The notes beneath the pieces were generated by a model. That model saw only the letters and a program-made list of their open reading frames with translations, was not told the origin of the DNA and did no database searches. Positions 1-6,893 of a stretch of DNA of 10,099 nucleotides are shown here, in pieces. The DNA is from Candidatus Thorarchaeota archaeon. Lineage in GTDB: Archaea; Asgardarchaeota; Thorarchaeia; Thorarchaeales; Thorarchaeaceae. Position numbers and translations under genes: made by a program. The stretch lies in assembly GCA_016840965.1 (NCBI GenBank), contig JAEORI010000013.1, positions 1-10,099 on the forward strand, given 5' to 3'. Within the stretch, counting starts at the first letter, position 1, and every line of letters starts with the position of its first letter.

Positions 1-41
1 ATCTGTCTCTCTTACCTGTACAGCAGATAGCCTGGTCTGAA
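1..41. repeat. Degenerate direct repeat, copy 1
   Basis: Aligned by eye without gaps, this stretch matches 2035-2075 at 31 of 41 positions. The shared core is ATCTGTYTCTCTT, then a variable patch, then CAGCAGATAG. It lies just beyond the 3' end of the minus-strand tetR gene and may be the 3' flank of a plus-strand gene outside the window. The pyrimidine-rich first third would suit a transcription terminator. The two copies bracket the tetR/hydrolase/membrane-protein module. Whether this is a terminator, a boundary repeat or the remnant of a duplicated gene cannot be decided here. Confidence 0.5.
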
Positions 42-58
42 TATTTCGCTCACTATAA

Positions 59-628
59 TCATGAATGAATTGCATTCCAAGCAATCTCACATGCTTGCAT
101 GATGTTGTCCTCATTCATCTCGATTATCCCGGCATGATGGTAATTCAGAAGAGTGATGATTGGAGCGTAAGCAAAAGCCGTCAGAACCTGCAGAGGATAA
201 TCCATTATTATTTTCTCCTTGATACCACGCTTGAGAAGTTCATCGATTGTCCGAAATAGTCTGAACTCATTAGGATGGATATTCTTCATCATCGTTGTCT
301 GTTCAAACTGCTCCCGATATGCTAGATACTCTGGATGCTTGAGATTGAATGTGAATGAGTGGTACCAGATTGATTTGAATGCCTCTTCTGTGGTCATATC
401 TTGCTTAAGCCCCTCTAATGCGCCTTGGCCCATTTTTTCCCGAATGTCGATATAGAGCTTGGTGAAGAGGTCGTCCTTATTTTCAAAGTAAATGTAGATA
501 GTTGCTGGGGAAACCTTCGCTTTCTTCGAAATCTTTGAGATAGAGATCCCATCAAACCCTAACTCATTAATCAAGTTGATAGATGCTTCAACAATCGAAT
601 CATATTTTGCTTGGTCTCGAGTTCTCAT
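59..628 (-). CDS. TetR/AcrR-family transcriptional regulator
   Basis: This 189-residue protein has the family's usual length and layout. An N-terminal DNA-binding domain (about residues 5-52) contains a helix-turn-helix around 29-48, with the typical run VSPATIYIYFENKDDLF at 39-55. A helical ligand-binding and dimerisation domain of no recognisable specificity follows. It probably represses the divergent hydrolase operon and itself, because the shared intergenic region holds two palindromes of TetR-operator type. The ATG at 628 has no Shine-Dalgarno sequence. A TTTATATA box about 30 nt upstream on the same strand suggests a leaderless or nearly leaderless mRNA, which supports this start. The inducer is unknown; a small hydrophobic or toxic compound handled by the neighbouring genes is a guess from family habit. 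Confidence 0.93.
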   Translation of the reverse strand: MRTRDQAKYDSIVEASINLINELGFDGISISKISKKAKVSPATIYIYFENKDDLFTKLYIDIREKMGQGALEGLKQDMTTEEAFKSIWYHSFTFNLKHPEYLAYREQFEQTTMMKNIHPNEFRLFRTIDELLKRGIKEKIIMDYPLQVLTAFAYAPIITLLNYHHAGIIEMNEDNIMQACEIAWNAIHS

Positions 629-654
629 TGCGAGTTATTGCATGGCAAGAAAGA

Positions 655-662
655 TATATAAA
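655..662. promoter_or_regulatory. Bidirectional archaeal TATA box for tetR and the hydrolase operon
   Basis: On the minus strand these bases read TTTATATA, a near-ideal archaeal TATA element, centred about 30 nt before the tetR ATG. This places initiation almost at the start codon. On the plus strand they read TATATAAA, which would place initiation near 683-688 and leave the hydrolase a leader of roughly 35 nt. One box serving both directions is an inference; two overlapping preinitiation sites would compete. Confidence 0.55.
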
Positions 663-676
663 TGAATGGTCATTCA
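663..676. promoter_or_regulatory. Putative TetR operator 1
   Basis: A perfect palindrome with arms TGAATG and CATTCA around a 2-nt centre (GT). It directly abuts the TATA box and lies upstream of the predicted plus-strand start site. Its half-site TGAATG recurs in the second palindrome, 684-707. A repressor bound here would block TBP/TFB or polymerase in both directions. Confidence 0.6.
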
Positions 677-683
677 CTATAGG

Positions 684-707
684 ATAAGTGAATGAACGTT
701 CACTTAT
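684..707. promoter_or_regulatory. Putative TetR operator 2
   Basis: An inverted repeat with perfect 9-bp arms, ATAAGTGAA and TTCACTTAT, around a 6-nt centre. Its size and symmetry are typical of TetR-family operators. It overlaps the predicted transcription start of the hydrolase operon and shares the GTGAAtG half-site with operator 1, which suggests two repressor dimers side by side. The divergent tetR gene is the obvious candidate for the binder. Confidence 0.7.
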
Positions 708-719
708 GAGAGTGTAAAC

Positions 720-1397
720 ATGAACGACACTTACATCACCAGGATTGAGTCCAGCGGAGTCAATTGTTACCTGATTAAGGTGAAAGACGGATTTGTTCTC
801 ATTGATACCGGCTATGCAAAAGATCGTGATACCATTGATGTGGCTCTAGCTAAGGCTGGATGTGATACCCTCAACCTCATAATACTTACACACGGTGACT
901 TCGACCATGTAGGTAACTGTGCGTTTCTTAGAAAGAAGTTCGGTTGCAAAGTCGCAATGCACACTGATGATGTAGGGATGGTCGAGAAAGGGGATATGTT
1001 CTGGAATAGAGGGCTGGGTCGTGCAAAGAGAGCCATTGGGAAACTGTTTGCTCTCGTTATGCGTATTAGATTGGATGAGGAAGATATGTTTTCACCAGAC
1101 TTGTTCTTGAAAGATGAACAATATCTTACTGAATTTGGATTCGATGCAGCTGTACATCATCTCCCAGGACATTCCAAGGGCTCTATCGGACTTCTGACTG
1201 CAGATGGGGATTTCTTCTGTGGTGATGTCTTCACCAATGTGTCAATGCCAAAGGAATCCGACTTGCTTTCCAATCGCGATGATTACATCAAGAGTCTAGA
1301 GAGAATACGGGGTCTTGCCATCCAGACAATCTATCCTGGCCATGGCTTACCCTTCCACAGAAACGCACTCTCACATATCTTTCAGGAGGTTGACTAA
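720..1397 (+). CDS. Metallo-beta-lactamase-fold hydrolase (glyoxalase II-like)
   Basis: This 225-residue protein is a compact, cytosolic MBL-fold hydrolase with no signal peptide or membrane segment. The metal-site motifs appear in order: THGDFDH at 57-63 (H58, D60, D62, H63), PGHSKGSIG with H151, CGDVF with D169, and PGHG with H208. The second histidine of canonical HxHxDH is Asp60, a variant seen in many stand-alone MBL-fold proteins. The start is an ATG 35 nt downstream of the predicted transcription start, with a weak GAGAGTG element ahead of it. It is the first gene of a TetR-controlled pair; the membrane-protein gene follows after 3 nt. The substrate is unknown. Thioester, lactone or phosphodiester hydrolysis is possible, and general detoxification is a guess from the repressor context. 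Confidence 0.9.
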   Translation: MNDTYITRIESSGVNCYLIKVKDGFVLIDTGYAKDRDTIDVALAKAGCDTLNLIILTHGDFDHVGNCAFLRKKFGCKVAMHTDDVGMVEKGDMFWNRGLGRAKRAIGKLFALVMRIRLDEEDMFSPDLFLKDEQYLTEFGFDAAVHHLPGHSKGSIGLLTADGDFFCGDVFTNVSMPKESDLLSNRDDYIKSLERIRGLAIQTIYPGHGLPFHRNALSHIFQEVD

Positions 1398-1400
1398 CAC

Positions 1401-1979
1401 TTGGTAGATTTGAATAGTGAAATAGGTAAAAGTGAATTCGATCAGGGAAAAATGCGCCGCATCGCATTTGTGAGTTTCTCACTAATGATGGTTGCTGCGG
1501 TGCTTGTGATTACTATACTCCAGATGTCAGGCTACGCAGGTACAATGGAAGATACTCAGCTCGGCTTCAATGCAGAGATCATTAGGAATTATTTCTCACT
1601 CATGAATCCTACAGATATGGGACTCTTCATTACCGCAAACCTTGCAGATTATCTCTTCATGCTATTCTATGGCCTCTTCTTCTTCAGCGCCGCTAGACTC
1701 ATCTCTTGGAACTACAAGAGAGGTCTCATAAAGAAGATTGGCCTATCGCTTGCATGGGTAGGTGTCATAGCTGCAGTTCTAGACGGGATGGAGAATGTGT
1801 TCCTGCTCTCGATGACTGCTGACCCAGTAGGATTCGCTGCTTGGCTCGCGATTGCTCACTCAAGCTTTGCTTTTGCTAAGTTTTTCTTCATGTATGTAGC
1901 AATGGCTTGGACGATGGTGGGTTTTGTGGTGAACAGGACACCTCTAGCTACACATCTGATAGCACGCCAGATTGTTTGA
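1401..1979 (+). CDS. Four-helix integral membrane protein, family not recognised
   Basis: I do not recognise a named family. The 192-residue protein has a charged N-terminus and four likely membrane segments at about residues 21-43, 78-102, 109-137 and 145-177. There is a larger loop between the first two and a short basic loop (NYKRG) between the second and third. The third segment carries acidic residues in LDGMEN (D128, E131), which may be functional. The start is assigned to TTG at 1401: a strong GGAGGT at 1385-1390, inside the end of the hydrolase gene, lies 10 nt upstream, and the gap to the previous stop is 3 nt. A later ATG at 1452 lacks a comparable site. It is probably co-transcribed with the hydrolase under TetR control; a transport or membrane-stress role is speculative. 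Confidence 0.82.
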   Translation: MVDLNSEIGKSEFDQGKMRRIAFVSFSLMMVAAVLVITILQMSGYAGTMEDTQLGFNAEIIRNYFSLMNPTDMGLFITANLADYLFMLFYGLFFFSAARLISWNYKRGLIKKIGLSLAWVGVIAAVLDGMENVFLLSMTADPVGFAAWLAIAHSSFAFAKFFFMYVAMAWTMVGFVVNRTPLATHLIARQIV

Positions 1980-1993
1980 GATGAAAAGAAGAA

Positions 1994-2016
1994 TGAGGGA
2001 GCTTCAAGCTCCCTCA
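1994..2016 (+). terminator. Perfect hairpin after the hydrolase/membrane-protein operon
   Basis: An inverted repeat with 11-bp perfect arms (TGAGGGAGCTT and its complement) around one base. It realistically folds as a stem of 9 or 10 pairs with a short loop. It begins 15 nt after the stop codon. A-rich sequence follows immediately, so it is not a textbook stem-plus-T-tract. A pyrimidine-rich run (CTGTTTCTCTT) begins about 20 nt later. It may mark the 3' end by termination, processing or protection. Confidence 0.5.
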
Positions 2017-2034
2017 AAATTCAAATTAGATCAC

Positions 2035-2075
2035 ATCTGTTTCTCTTGCTGGTGCAGCAGATAGTCAGGTTCAAA
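2035..2075. repeat. Degenerate direct repeat, copy 2
   Basis: The counterpart of 1-41 (31 of 41 positions by eye), just past the hairpin at 1994-2016. A related 17-nt string recurs at 2095-2111 and matches 2046-2062 at 14 of 17 positions, so the sequence ahead of glmM holds several degraded copies of a TTGCTGGT-containing unit. Within this copy, TGCTG/CAGCA form a small hairpin. Apart from these repeats and the promoter and ribosome-binding site of glmM, I see nothing in 2017-2213. Confidence 0.5.
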
Positions 2076-2202
2076 GAGAAATTTGCTTTTCCAATTGCTG
2101 GTTCTGCTGATTTGGCTTATAGGTTGTTGATCCTGATCCATCATTACACTGAAAAATCCTCTAAGATAACTCTTAAGATAAAACAAGCTCCCAAAAGCTA
2201 TA

Positions 2203-2207
2203 GTGAT
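2203..2207 (+). promoter_or_regulatory. GTGAT ribosome-binding site that selects the glmM TTG start
   Basis: GTGAT matches part of the archaeal Shine-Dalgarno consensus GGAGGTGAT and ends 6 nt before TTG at 2214. The GT4 gene at 3731 has the same GTGAT element at the same 6-nt spacing (3720-3724). The in-frame ATG at 2223 would have a less usual spacing of 15 nt. Confidence 0.5.
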
Positions 2208-2213
2208 TTTGTT

Positions 2214-3572
2214 TTGACTAGTATGTTTGGTACAAATGGAGTCCGCGGCATAATTAACAAGGACTTGACCATTGAATTAGTTCTCAAGCTGAGTCGTGCT
2301 ATAGGTACTTTGCTAGGACCTGGTAAGATTGCCATCGCTCGGGACTCTAGAATGGGCGGAGAAATGTTCACCCATGCATTGATATCCGGGCTGACCTCTA
2401 CAGGTTGTTCGGTTGTCGACCTTGGTCCAGTGCCCACTCCTACCCTCCAGTATATGATTCCAAGACTAGGCTGTGTTGCAGGAGTAATGGTTACAGCATC
2501 GCACAATCCTCCTCAGTTTAATGGAATCAAGGTGATTGGACCCAATGGGATCGAAGCATCTCGAGAAACTGAAGAACAAATAGAAAAAGTCTATCACTCG
2601 AACCAGTTCAAATCTGCGGATTGGGACAAGATTGGTGAACTCGCCCACAATGACTCTGCAGTTGATGTCTATTTAGCAGGAATCAAATCGCTCATTGATA
2701 TCGATAAGATCAAGGAGAAGAAACTGAAAGTAGTTGTTGATGGCGCTAACAGTGTAGGCAGTGTAGTAACTCCTCGCCTCCTACGAGAGATTGGGTGTTC
2801 AGTTGTTTCACTGAATTCTCAGGTGGACGGTCACTTTCCTGGAAGAAATCCAGAGCCAATTCCTGAGAATCTCAAGGACCTTTCAACAGCGGTTACAGCC
2901 ATGGGCGCTGATTTAGGGATTGCACATGATGGAGATGCAGATAGAGCTACCTTTGTTGATGAAACAGGTAGAGTCCTTTGGGGCGACCAATCCTTTGCAT
3001 TGATTGCCTCGCGAGTCTTGGCTAAGAAACGTGGCTCGACCTTGGTCACACCTGTATCAAGCGGTCGCCTTATAGAAGACGTTGCTCGAAATGCTGGAGC
3101 CAAGATAGACTGGACTGAAGTTGGAAGTGTTGTTGTTTCACACAGAATCGACGAGATTGGTGCGGAACTAGGTGGGGAGGAAAATGGTGGTGTCTTTTAT
3201 CCAGATCATCAGCCTGTTCGTGATGGTGCCATGACCGCCTCCCAAATCGTAGAAATGATGGTTCTAGAGAACAAGAAACTCTCACAGCTTGTGAGTGAGC
3301 TTCCTACATATTTCAACACAAAAGTGAAAGTGCCAGTACCTCAAGAAAAGAAAGAATCCATCTTAGAGGCACTCATCGATCTAAGTAAGGACATGAATCG
3401 TATCACAATTGATGGTGTGAAAATAATCCATGATGAAGGCTGGATCCTCATTAGACCGTCCGGTACTGAGCCTCTCTATCGTTGTTTTGCAGAGGGAAAA
3501 ACACAAGAAACTGCTGATCGCCTCAGTGAAGAAGGTGTTGAGCTCATTGAGCGTGCAAAGAAACTCGTTTGA
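2214..3572 (+). CDS. glmM: Phosphoglucosamine mutase, archaeal type (alpha-D-phosphohexomutase)
   Basis: It interconverts glucosamine-6-phosphate and glucosamine-1-phosphate in the cytosol on the route to UDP-GlcNAc. The 452 residues show all four domains' signatures: TASHNP at 94-99 with the phosphorylated Ser96, the Mg-binding DGDADR loop at 239-244, the sugar-specificity loop GGEENGG at 320-326, and the phosphate-binding RPSGTEP at 414-420. The GGEENGG loop favours archaeal GlmM, although some archaeal relatives also act on glucose- or mannose-phosphates. The start is TTG at 2214, giving MTSMFGTNGVRG. This aligns with the family's usual MxxLFGTxGVRG and is supported by GTGAT 6 nt upstream. 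The frame stays open to about 2046, but that stretch is unlike the family. It stands alone between two intergenic gaps, upstream of a glycan cluster that may consume its product. Confidence 0.92.
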   Translation: MTSMFGTNGVRGIINKDLTIELVLKLSRAIGTLLGPGKIAIARDSRMGGEMFTHALISGLTSTGCSVVDLGPVPTPTLQYMIPRLGCVAGVMVTASHNPPQFNGIKVIGPNGIEASRETEEQIEKVYHSNQFKSADWDKIGELAHNDSAVDVYLAGIKSLIDIDKIKEKKLKVVVDGANSVGSVVTPRLLREIGCSVVSLNSQVDGHFPGRNPEPIPENLKDLSTAVTAMGADLGIAHDGDADRATFVDETGRVLWGDQSFALIASRVLAKKRGSTLVTPVSSGRLIEDVARNAGAKIDWTEVGSVVVSHRIDEIGAELGGEENGGVFYPDHQPVRDGAMTASQIVEMMVLENKKLSQLVSELPTYFNTKVKVPVPQEKKESILEALIDLSKDMNRITIDGVKIIHDEGWILIRPSGTEPLYRCFAEGKTQETADRLSEEGVELIERAKKLV

Positions 3573-3702
3573 GCACCCGTCCAATACCTAATTCAGACTG
3601 ATATGACAACTATATCTTGGCATAGAAGACTTCACATTCCCATTGTTGTTTCATAAAACTTATCTCCGCTTATGGAACGTCTATTTCAACGGGATAGAAT
3701 CC

Positions 3703-3724
3703 TTATTTTAAGTAACGATGTGAT
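3703..3724 (+). promoter_or_regulatory. Possible promoter and ribosome-binding site of the first GT4 gene
   Basis: The 158-nt gap after glmM contains TTATTTTAA (3703-3711), a weak TATA candidate, and GTGAT (3720-3724) 6 nt before the ATG at 3731. A TATA box this close would start the mRNA near the ATG and leave out the GTGAT. An earlier AT-rich patch, CATAAAACTTAT around 3652-3663, is therefore an alternative promoter that would keep the ribosome-binding site in the leader. No strong terminator is visible in 3573-3650. Confidence 0.35.
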
Positions 3725-3730
3725 TAGTTT

Positions 3731-4894
3731 ATGTTGAGAGTGGCATATGTAAGTAGTTATTCCCCTAGACAGTGTGGAATAGCTACCTTTACGGAAGATT
3801 TGACCAAGAGTATAGACAAACTCAAAGTGCTGGAGCCCTCGGCCATTATAGGCATCAATGATCCTGGTTCATCCTATAACTATGGAACAGAAGTAGTATT
3901 GCAAATTGATGAGGATGATATATCAAGTTACGAAAAGGCTGCGGACTTCATTAATCGCTCAGATTTTAATTTAGTAAATGTACAACATGAGTTTGGACTT
4001 TTCGGTGGGACGTGGGGTGAATATCTCTTAACATTCTTAGAAAAGCTGAACAAACCTATCGTCACTACAATGCACACAACTCTTTTCCCAGATGCCAAGA
4101 TATTCCAAACGCCAGAGAGTGCGAGTGCTCACAATAGAGTGGTGAATGGAATAGGGCGAGCTAGTTCTGCCATTGTGGTTATGACGAATATGGCTGCTCG
4201 CATCCTACAAGAGTACTATGGTGTAATCAAGGATGAAATCAGGGTCATCCCGCATGGAAGCCCTGACTTCCCCTTTGTACGAAGTGAACCAGCAAAGAAA
4301 GATTTGGGCTTGGAAGGACGGACTGTTCTGTCAACCTTCGGTCTCTTAAGTCAAGACAAGGGAATCCAGCATGCAATCAAAGCATTACCGGAGATTGTAA
4401 AAGAGCATCCTGACTTGCTCTACTTGATAATTGGGGTTACTCATCCACAAGTTAGATTGAGCGAGGGTGAGAAATACAGGAAGCGCCTCATACGGCTTGT
4501 AAATAGGCTAAATCTGAGAGATAATGTACGATTTCACAATCGTTTCCTCAGCAAGGATGAATTGATACAGTACCTACAAGCCACAGATGTGTACATTTGT
4601 CCCTACATTAAAAAAGAGCAGCTCTCAAGCGGAACAGTCACTTATGCGTTGGGGGCTGGAAAGCCTATCATATCCACTCCTTTCTATTACGCCGAAGAGC
4701 TTTTGGCTGAGGACAGAGGTGTCCTTTGTAAGTTTAGCAGTCCTAAATCCATTTCCGATGGTTTAAGGCAACTCTTGGATAATCCTCAAAAGAAAGCTCA
4801 CATTGAGAAACTTGCATATGAACACGGTCAAAGTATGACGTGGCCTCGCGTAGCCTCGAAATATGCTGACCTGTTCAAGGAGTTGACGCAGTAG
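3731..4894 (+). CDS. GT4-family glycosyltransferase (mannosyltransferase-like)
   Basis: This 387-residue GT-B-fold enzyme is predicted to be cytosolic and to transfer a sugar from a nucleotide donor. The N-terminal domain opens with the beta strand RVAYVSSYSPRQCGIATFT (3-21), whose glycine loop contacts the acceptor. NVQHEFGLFGG (83-93) and HTTL (115-118) follow. The C-terminal donor domain begins after IPHG (173-176), with FGLLSQDKGI at 203-212. The usual GT4 ExxxxxxxE donor motif is altered: E296 is present, but the position of the second Glu is Thr304 in EQLSSGTVTYALGAGKP. I have seen this pattern in a mannosyltransferase-like GT4 branch. Gene order (a six-hairpin protein 8 nt downstream, GH130 nearby) supports mannoside chemistry, but donor and acceptor are unproven. 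The ATG follows GTGAT at 6-nt spacing. Confidence 0.88.
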   Translation: MLRVAYVSSYSPRQCGIATFTEDLTKSIDKLKVLEPSAIIGINDPGSSYNYGTEVVLQIDEDDISSYEKAADFINRSDFNLVNVQHEFGLFGGTWGEYLLTFLEKLNKPIVTTMHTTLFPDAKIFQTPESASAHNRVVNGIGRASSAIVVMTNMAARILQEYYGVIKDEIRVIPHGSPDFPFVRSEPAKKDLGLEGRTVLSTFGLLSQDKGIQHAIKALPEIVKEHPDLLYLIIGVTHPQVRLSEGEKYRKRLIRLVNRLNLRDNVRFHNRFLSKDELIQYLQATDVYICPYIKKEQLSSGTVTYALGAGKPIISTPFYYAEELLAEDRGVLCKFSSPKSISDGLRQLLDNPQKKAHIEKLAYEHGQSMTWPRVASKYADLFKELTQ

Positions 4895-4902
4895 ACAGGA
4901 TA

Positions 4903-5967
4903 GTGATCTCAATCGAGCTACCTTCAATTAATTGCCTCTGGTTGTATAATATGACCGACGACACGGGCATTCTTCAGCATGCAAAGTCATCGATAGGTGA
5001 TCGGCGAGAAGGATACGCTACAGATGATAATGCCCGGGCACTTCTAGCTACTCTCAGATACCATGAACTACTGGACGGAGAAAAAAACCTGGCGCTTTCT
5101 AGAACATATCTCAGTTTTCTCCTATATGTCCAGAAGAAAGATGGACGACTTCACAACTACGTTGGATACGACCGTAGCTTTCTTGATGATATAGGCTCAG
5201 ATGACTCGTTCGGACGTGTACTCTGGGCCTGCGGCTATGCTCAAGAAACTTCAATTCCTGAAGATATTAGGATGGCCGCAAAGGAAATCTTTGACAAGTG
5301 TCTTAATTGGGCGTTGAGTTCAAGTTCACCTCGGGCTCAGGCAATCACCATCCTAGGTCTCTATCATTATGCTAGAGCCTTCCCTGACGACAAGAATCCT
5401 CACCTAAATGTGGTTTACCTTGCAGACCAGCTCTGTGGACTCTATCAACAAACATCTACTCCTACCTGGCAATGGTTTGAATCGTATATTACCTATGCCA
5501 ATCCACGTATTCCTCATGCACTTTTCAGAGCATATCAAATAACTGGAAGAAAGGATTATCTTCGCATTGCGGAGAAGACACTCAAGTTTCTTGCGGCAAA
5601 CGATATTGTGAAGGGTAATTATCAGCCAGTTGGTAACCGGTCTTGGTACAAAAAAGGTGGCAAGAAAGCACTCTATGACCAACAGCCGCTGGAAGCATCA
5701 TGTATGGTGGAAGCCGCATCCATTGCATTCCAGGTGACAGGAAAGAAGGAATACTACGAAATGGCATGGATTGCATTTGATTGGTTTTTTGGGAAGAACT
5801 CTAAAGGCGTGATGGTCTATAACCCTACTACAGGTGGCGCTTATGATGGCATCTCAGCTCGTGGTCTAAATCGAAATCAAGGAGCTGAAGCTGGTCTCTC
5901 TTATCTCTTGGCACGTCTTGAGATGGAAGTACTTAGGACGCATGAGGGTCAGAGTCCACTCAGATGA
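4903..5967 (+). CDS. Six-hairpin (alpha/alpha-barrel) glycosidase-like protein
   Basis: This 354-residue soluble protein is built from helical repeats and looks like a six-hairpin glycosidase-fold protein, the type I recall next to or fused with GT4 enzymes. Distinctive segments are TDDTGILQHA (18-27), GYATDDNARALLA (37-49), IGSDDSFGRVLWACG (97-111), WQWFESYITYANPRIPHAL (189-207), DQQPLEASCMVEA (259-271) and NRNQGAEAGLSYLLARLE (323-340). Conserved-looking acidic residues at D41/D42, D100/D101 and E193 are candidates for catalysis. The function is not established; hydrolysis or phosphorolysis of the product made by the upstream transferase is an inference. The start is GTG at 4903, because the LPSINCLWLYNMTDD lead-in belongs to the domain; an ATG at 4951 would cut it. 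It is probably translated by coupling with the upstream gene (8-nt gap). It converges with the GH130 gene, leaving 5 nt. Confidence 0.78.
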   Translation: MISIELPSINCLWLYNMTDDTGILQHAKSSIGDRREGYATDDNARALLATLRYHELLDGEKNLALSRTYLSFLLYVQKKDGRLHNYVGYDRSFLDDIGSDDSFGRVLWACGYAQETSIPEDIRMAAKEIFDKCLNWALSSSSPRAQAITILGLYHYARAFPDDKNPHLNVVYLADQLCGLYQQTSTPTWQWFESYITYANPRIPHALFRAYQITGRKDYLRIAEKTLKFLAANDIVKGNYQPVGNRSWYKKGGKKALYDQQPLEASCMVEAASIAFQVTGKKEYYEMAWIAFDWFFGKNSKGVMVYNPTTGGAYDGISARGLNRNQGAEAGLSYLLARLEMEVLRTHEGQSPLR

Positions 5968-5972
5968 GTTTT

Positions 5973-6863
5973 CTATGCCCTCGGGAGAAGTTCACTAAGT
6001 TCAAACTCAGCCCCACATACTACAGAATCAGCCCCTCCATAGTAGATGAGAAGTTTGTCATCTAAAAGAACACTACCACAACTAAATACAACATTTGGTA
6101 CTAATCCAAATTTCTCGTAAGGCTCTTGAGGTTCCAATATTGGTTTTTCAGATCTATAGAGAATGTTTTCAGGATCTTTCTTGTCAATCAGAAGATTACC
6201 AAGACGATAGACATATTCATTATCCACGCCATGATAGATGAAGAGCCAGCCCTCATTAATCTCGATTGGAGGCCCTGCTGATCCGACTTTAAGGCTGTCC
6301 CAATAACCAGGTCTGGGATGCATCAATGCTTTTATTTGACACCAACGCTTGAGATTATCAGAATACGCAACACACAGATCGGGTTCTATGCGGTGATACA
6401 TCACATATGAACCGTTTATCTTCCGAGGGAATATTACAGCATTCTTGTTTAGGATGCCCTCAAAAGGATATGATCTCTCTCCCCATTTCCAATTGTTTGA
6501 AAGAAAGTCTTCCAACGAAATCTCGGTGATTGAAACTTGGTAGGCTGTTCTTGGATTATTTCCATATGCAGTGTAGGTCATCAAGCAATTTCCATTCATT
6601 TGCGTTATTCGTGGATCTTCGCAACCAAGATTCTCGCAGGAATTCTCTGGAATAAATATTGGTTCAGGTTGCCGAGCATCGATTGAGCAGCCATCCGATG
6701 AACTAGCATACCCAATTCGTGATATTCCATCATCACCTTGAGCACGGTAGAGAATGTGGACTCTGTTTCCAGCATGGAGGACCGCTGCATTGAACACATT
6801 TCGATTCTCCCAATAATGGCCTGGCACTGGGTGAAGAATTGGATTGTTGTCGAAGCGCTTCAT
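5973..6863 (-). CDS. GH130 family mannoside phosphorylase or mannosidase
   Basis: This 296-residue, five-bladed beta-propeller-type enzyme has no signal peptide and so acts in the cytosol. It shows the GH130 pattern in order: N-FNAAVLH (25-30), LYRAQGDDGISRIGYASSSDG (38-58), GCEDPRIT (80-87) with the likely general acid Asp83, NAVIFP (141-146), YHR (156-158), LKVGSAGPPI (191-200), IYHGVD (209-214), and PNVVFSCGSVLLDDKLLIYYGGAD (256-279). Family members cleave beta-mannosides, often by phosphorolysis to mannose-1-phosphate. K140/N141, R158 and K192 are basic or polar residues roughly where phosphate is bound in characterised phosphorylases (from memory), which favours phosphorolysis without excluding hydrolysis. 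The ATG has AGGAGA 7 nt upstream. It lies 30 nt behind the CBS gene and is probably co-transcribed with it. Confidence 0.9.
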   Translation of the reverse strand: MKRFDNNPILHPVPGHYWENRNVFNAAVLHAGNRVHILYRAQGDDGISRIGYASSSDGCSIDARQPEPIFIPENSCENLGCEDPRITQMNGNCLMTYTAYGNNPRTAYQVSITEISLEDFLSNNWKWGERSYPFEGILNKNAVIFPRKINGSYVMYHRIEPDLCVAYSDNLKRWCQIKALMHPRPGYWDSLKVGSAGPPIEINEGWLFIYHGVDNEYVYRLGNLLIDKKDPENILYRSEKPILEPQEPYEKFGLVPNVVFSCGSVLLDDKLLIYYGGADSVVCGAEFELSELLPRA

Positions 6864-6893
6864 GGTTTTCTCTCCTGGTTTTATTTATGGCTC

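Noticed and set aside
63..77. GAATG/CATTC inverted repeat resembling the TetR half-sites
   Set aside because: It lies inside the 3' end of the tetR coding sequence with a 5-nt centre unlike the two promoter palindromes, so chance is the simplest reading.
2046..2213. In-frame N-terminal extension of GlmM (56 extra residues)
   Set aside because: It is not homologous to the family, starts inside the repeat, lacks a good ribosome-binding site, and the FGTNGVRG start motif lies right after the TTG at 2214.
3573..3730. Possible small RNA or small gene between glmM and the first GT4 gene
   Set aside because: No convincing stem-loop, start with ribosome-binding site, or T-run terminator was seen; only promoter-like AT-rich patches and the GTGAT site.
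4951..4953. ATG as start of the six-hairpin protein
   Set aside because: It would remove the first 16 residues, including the INCLWLYN lead-in that looks like part of the domain, and has no ribosome-binding site.
5404..5776. Open frames on the minus strand inside the six-hairpin gene
   Set aside because: They have no ribosome-binding site or recognisable protein features and lie fully within a well-supported plus-strand gene.
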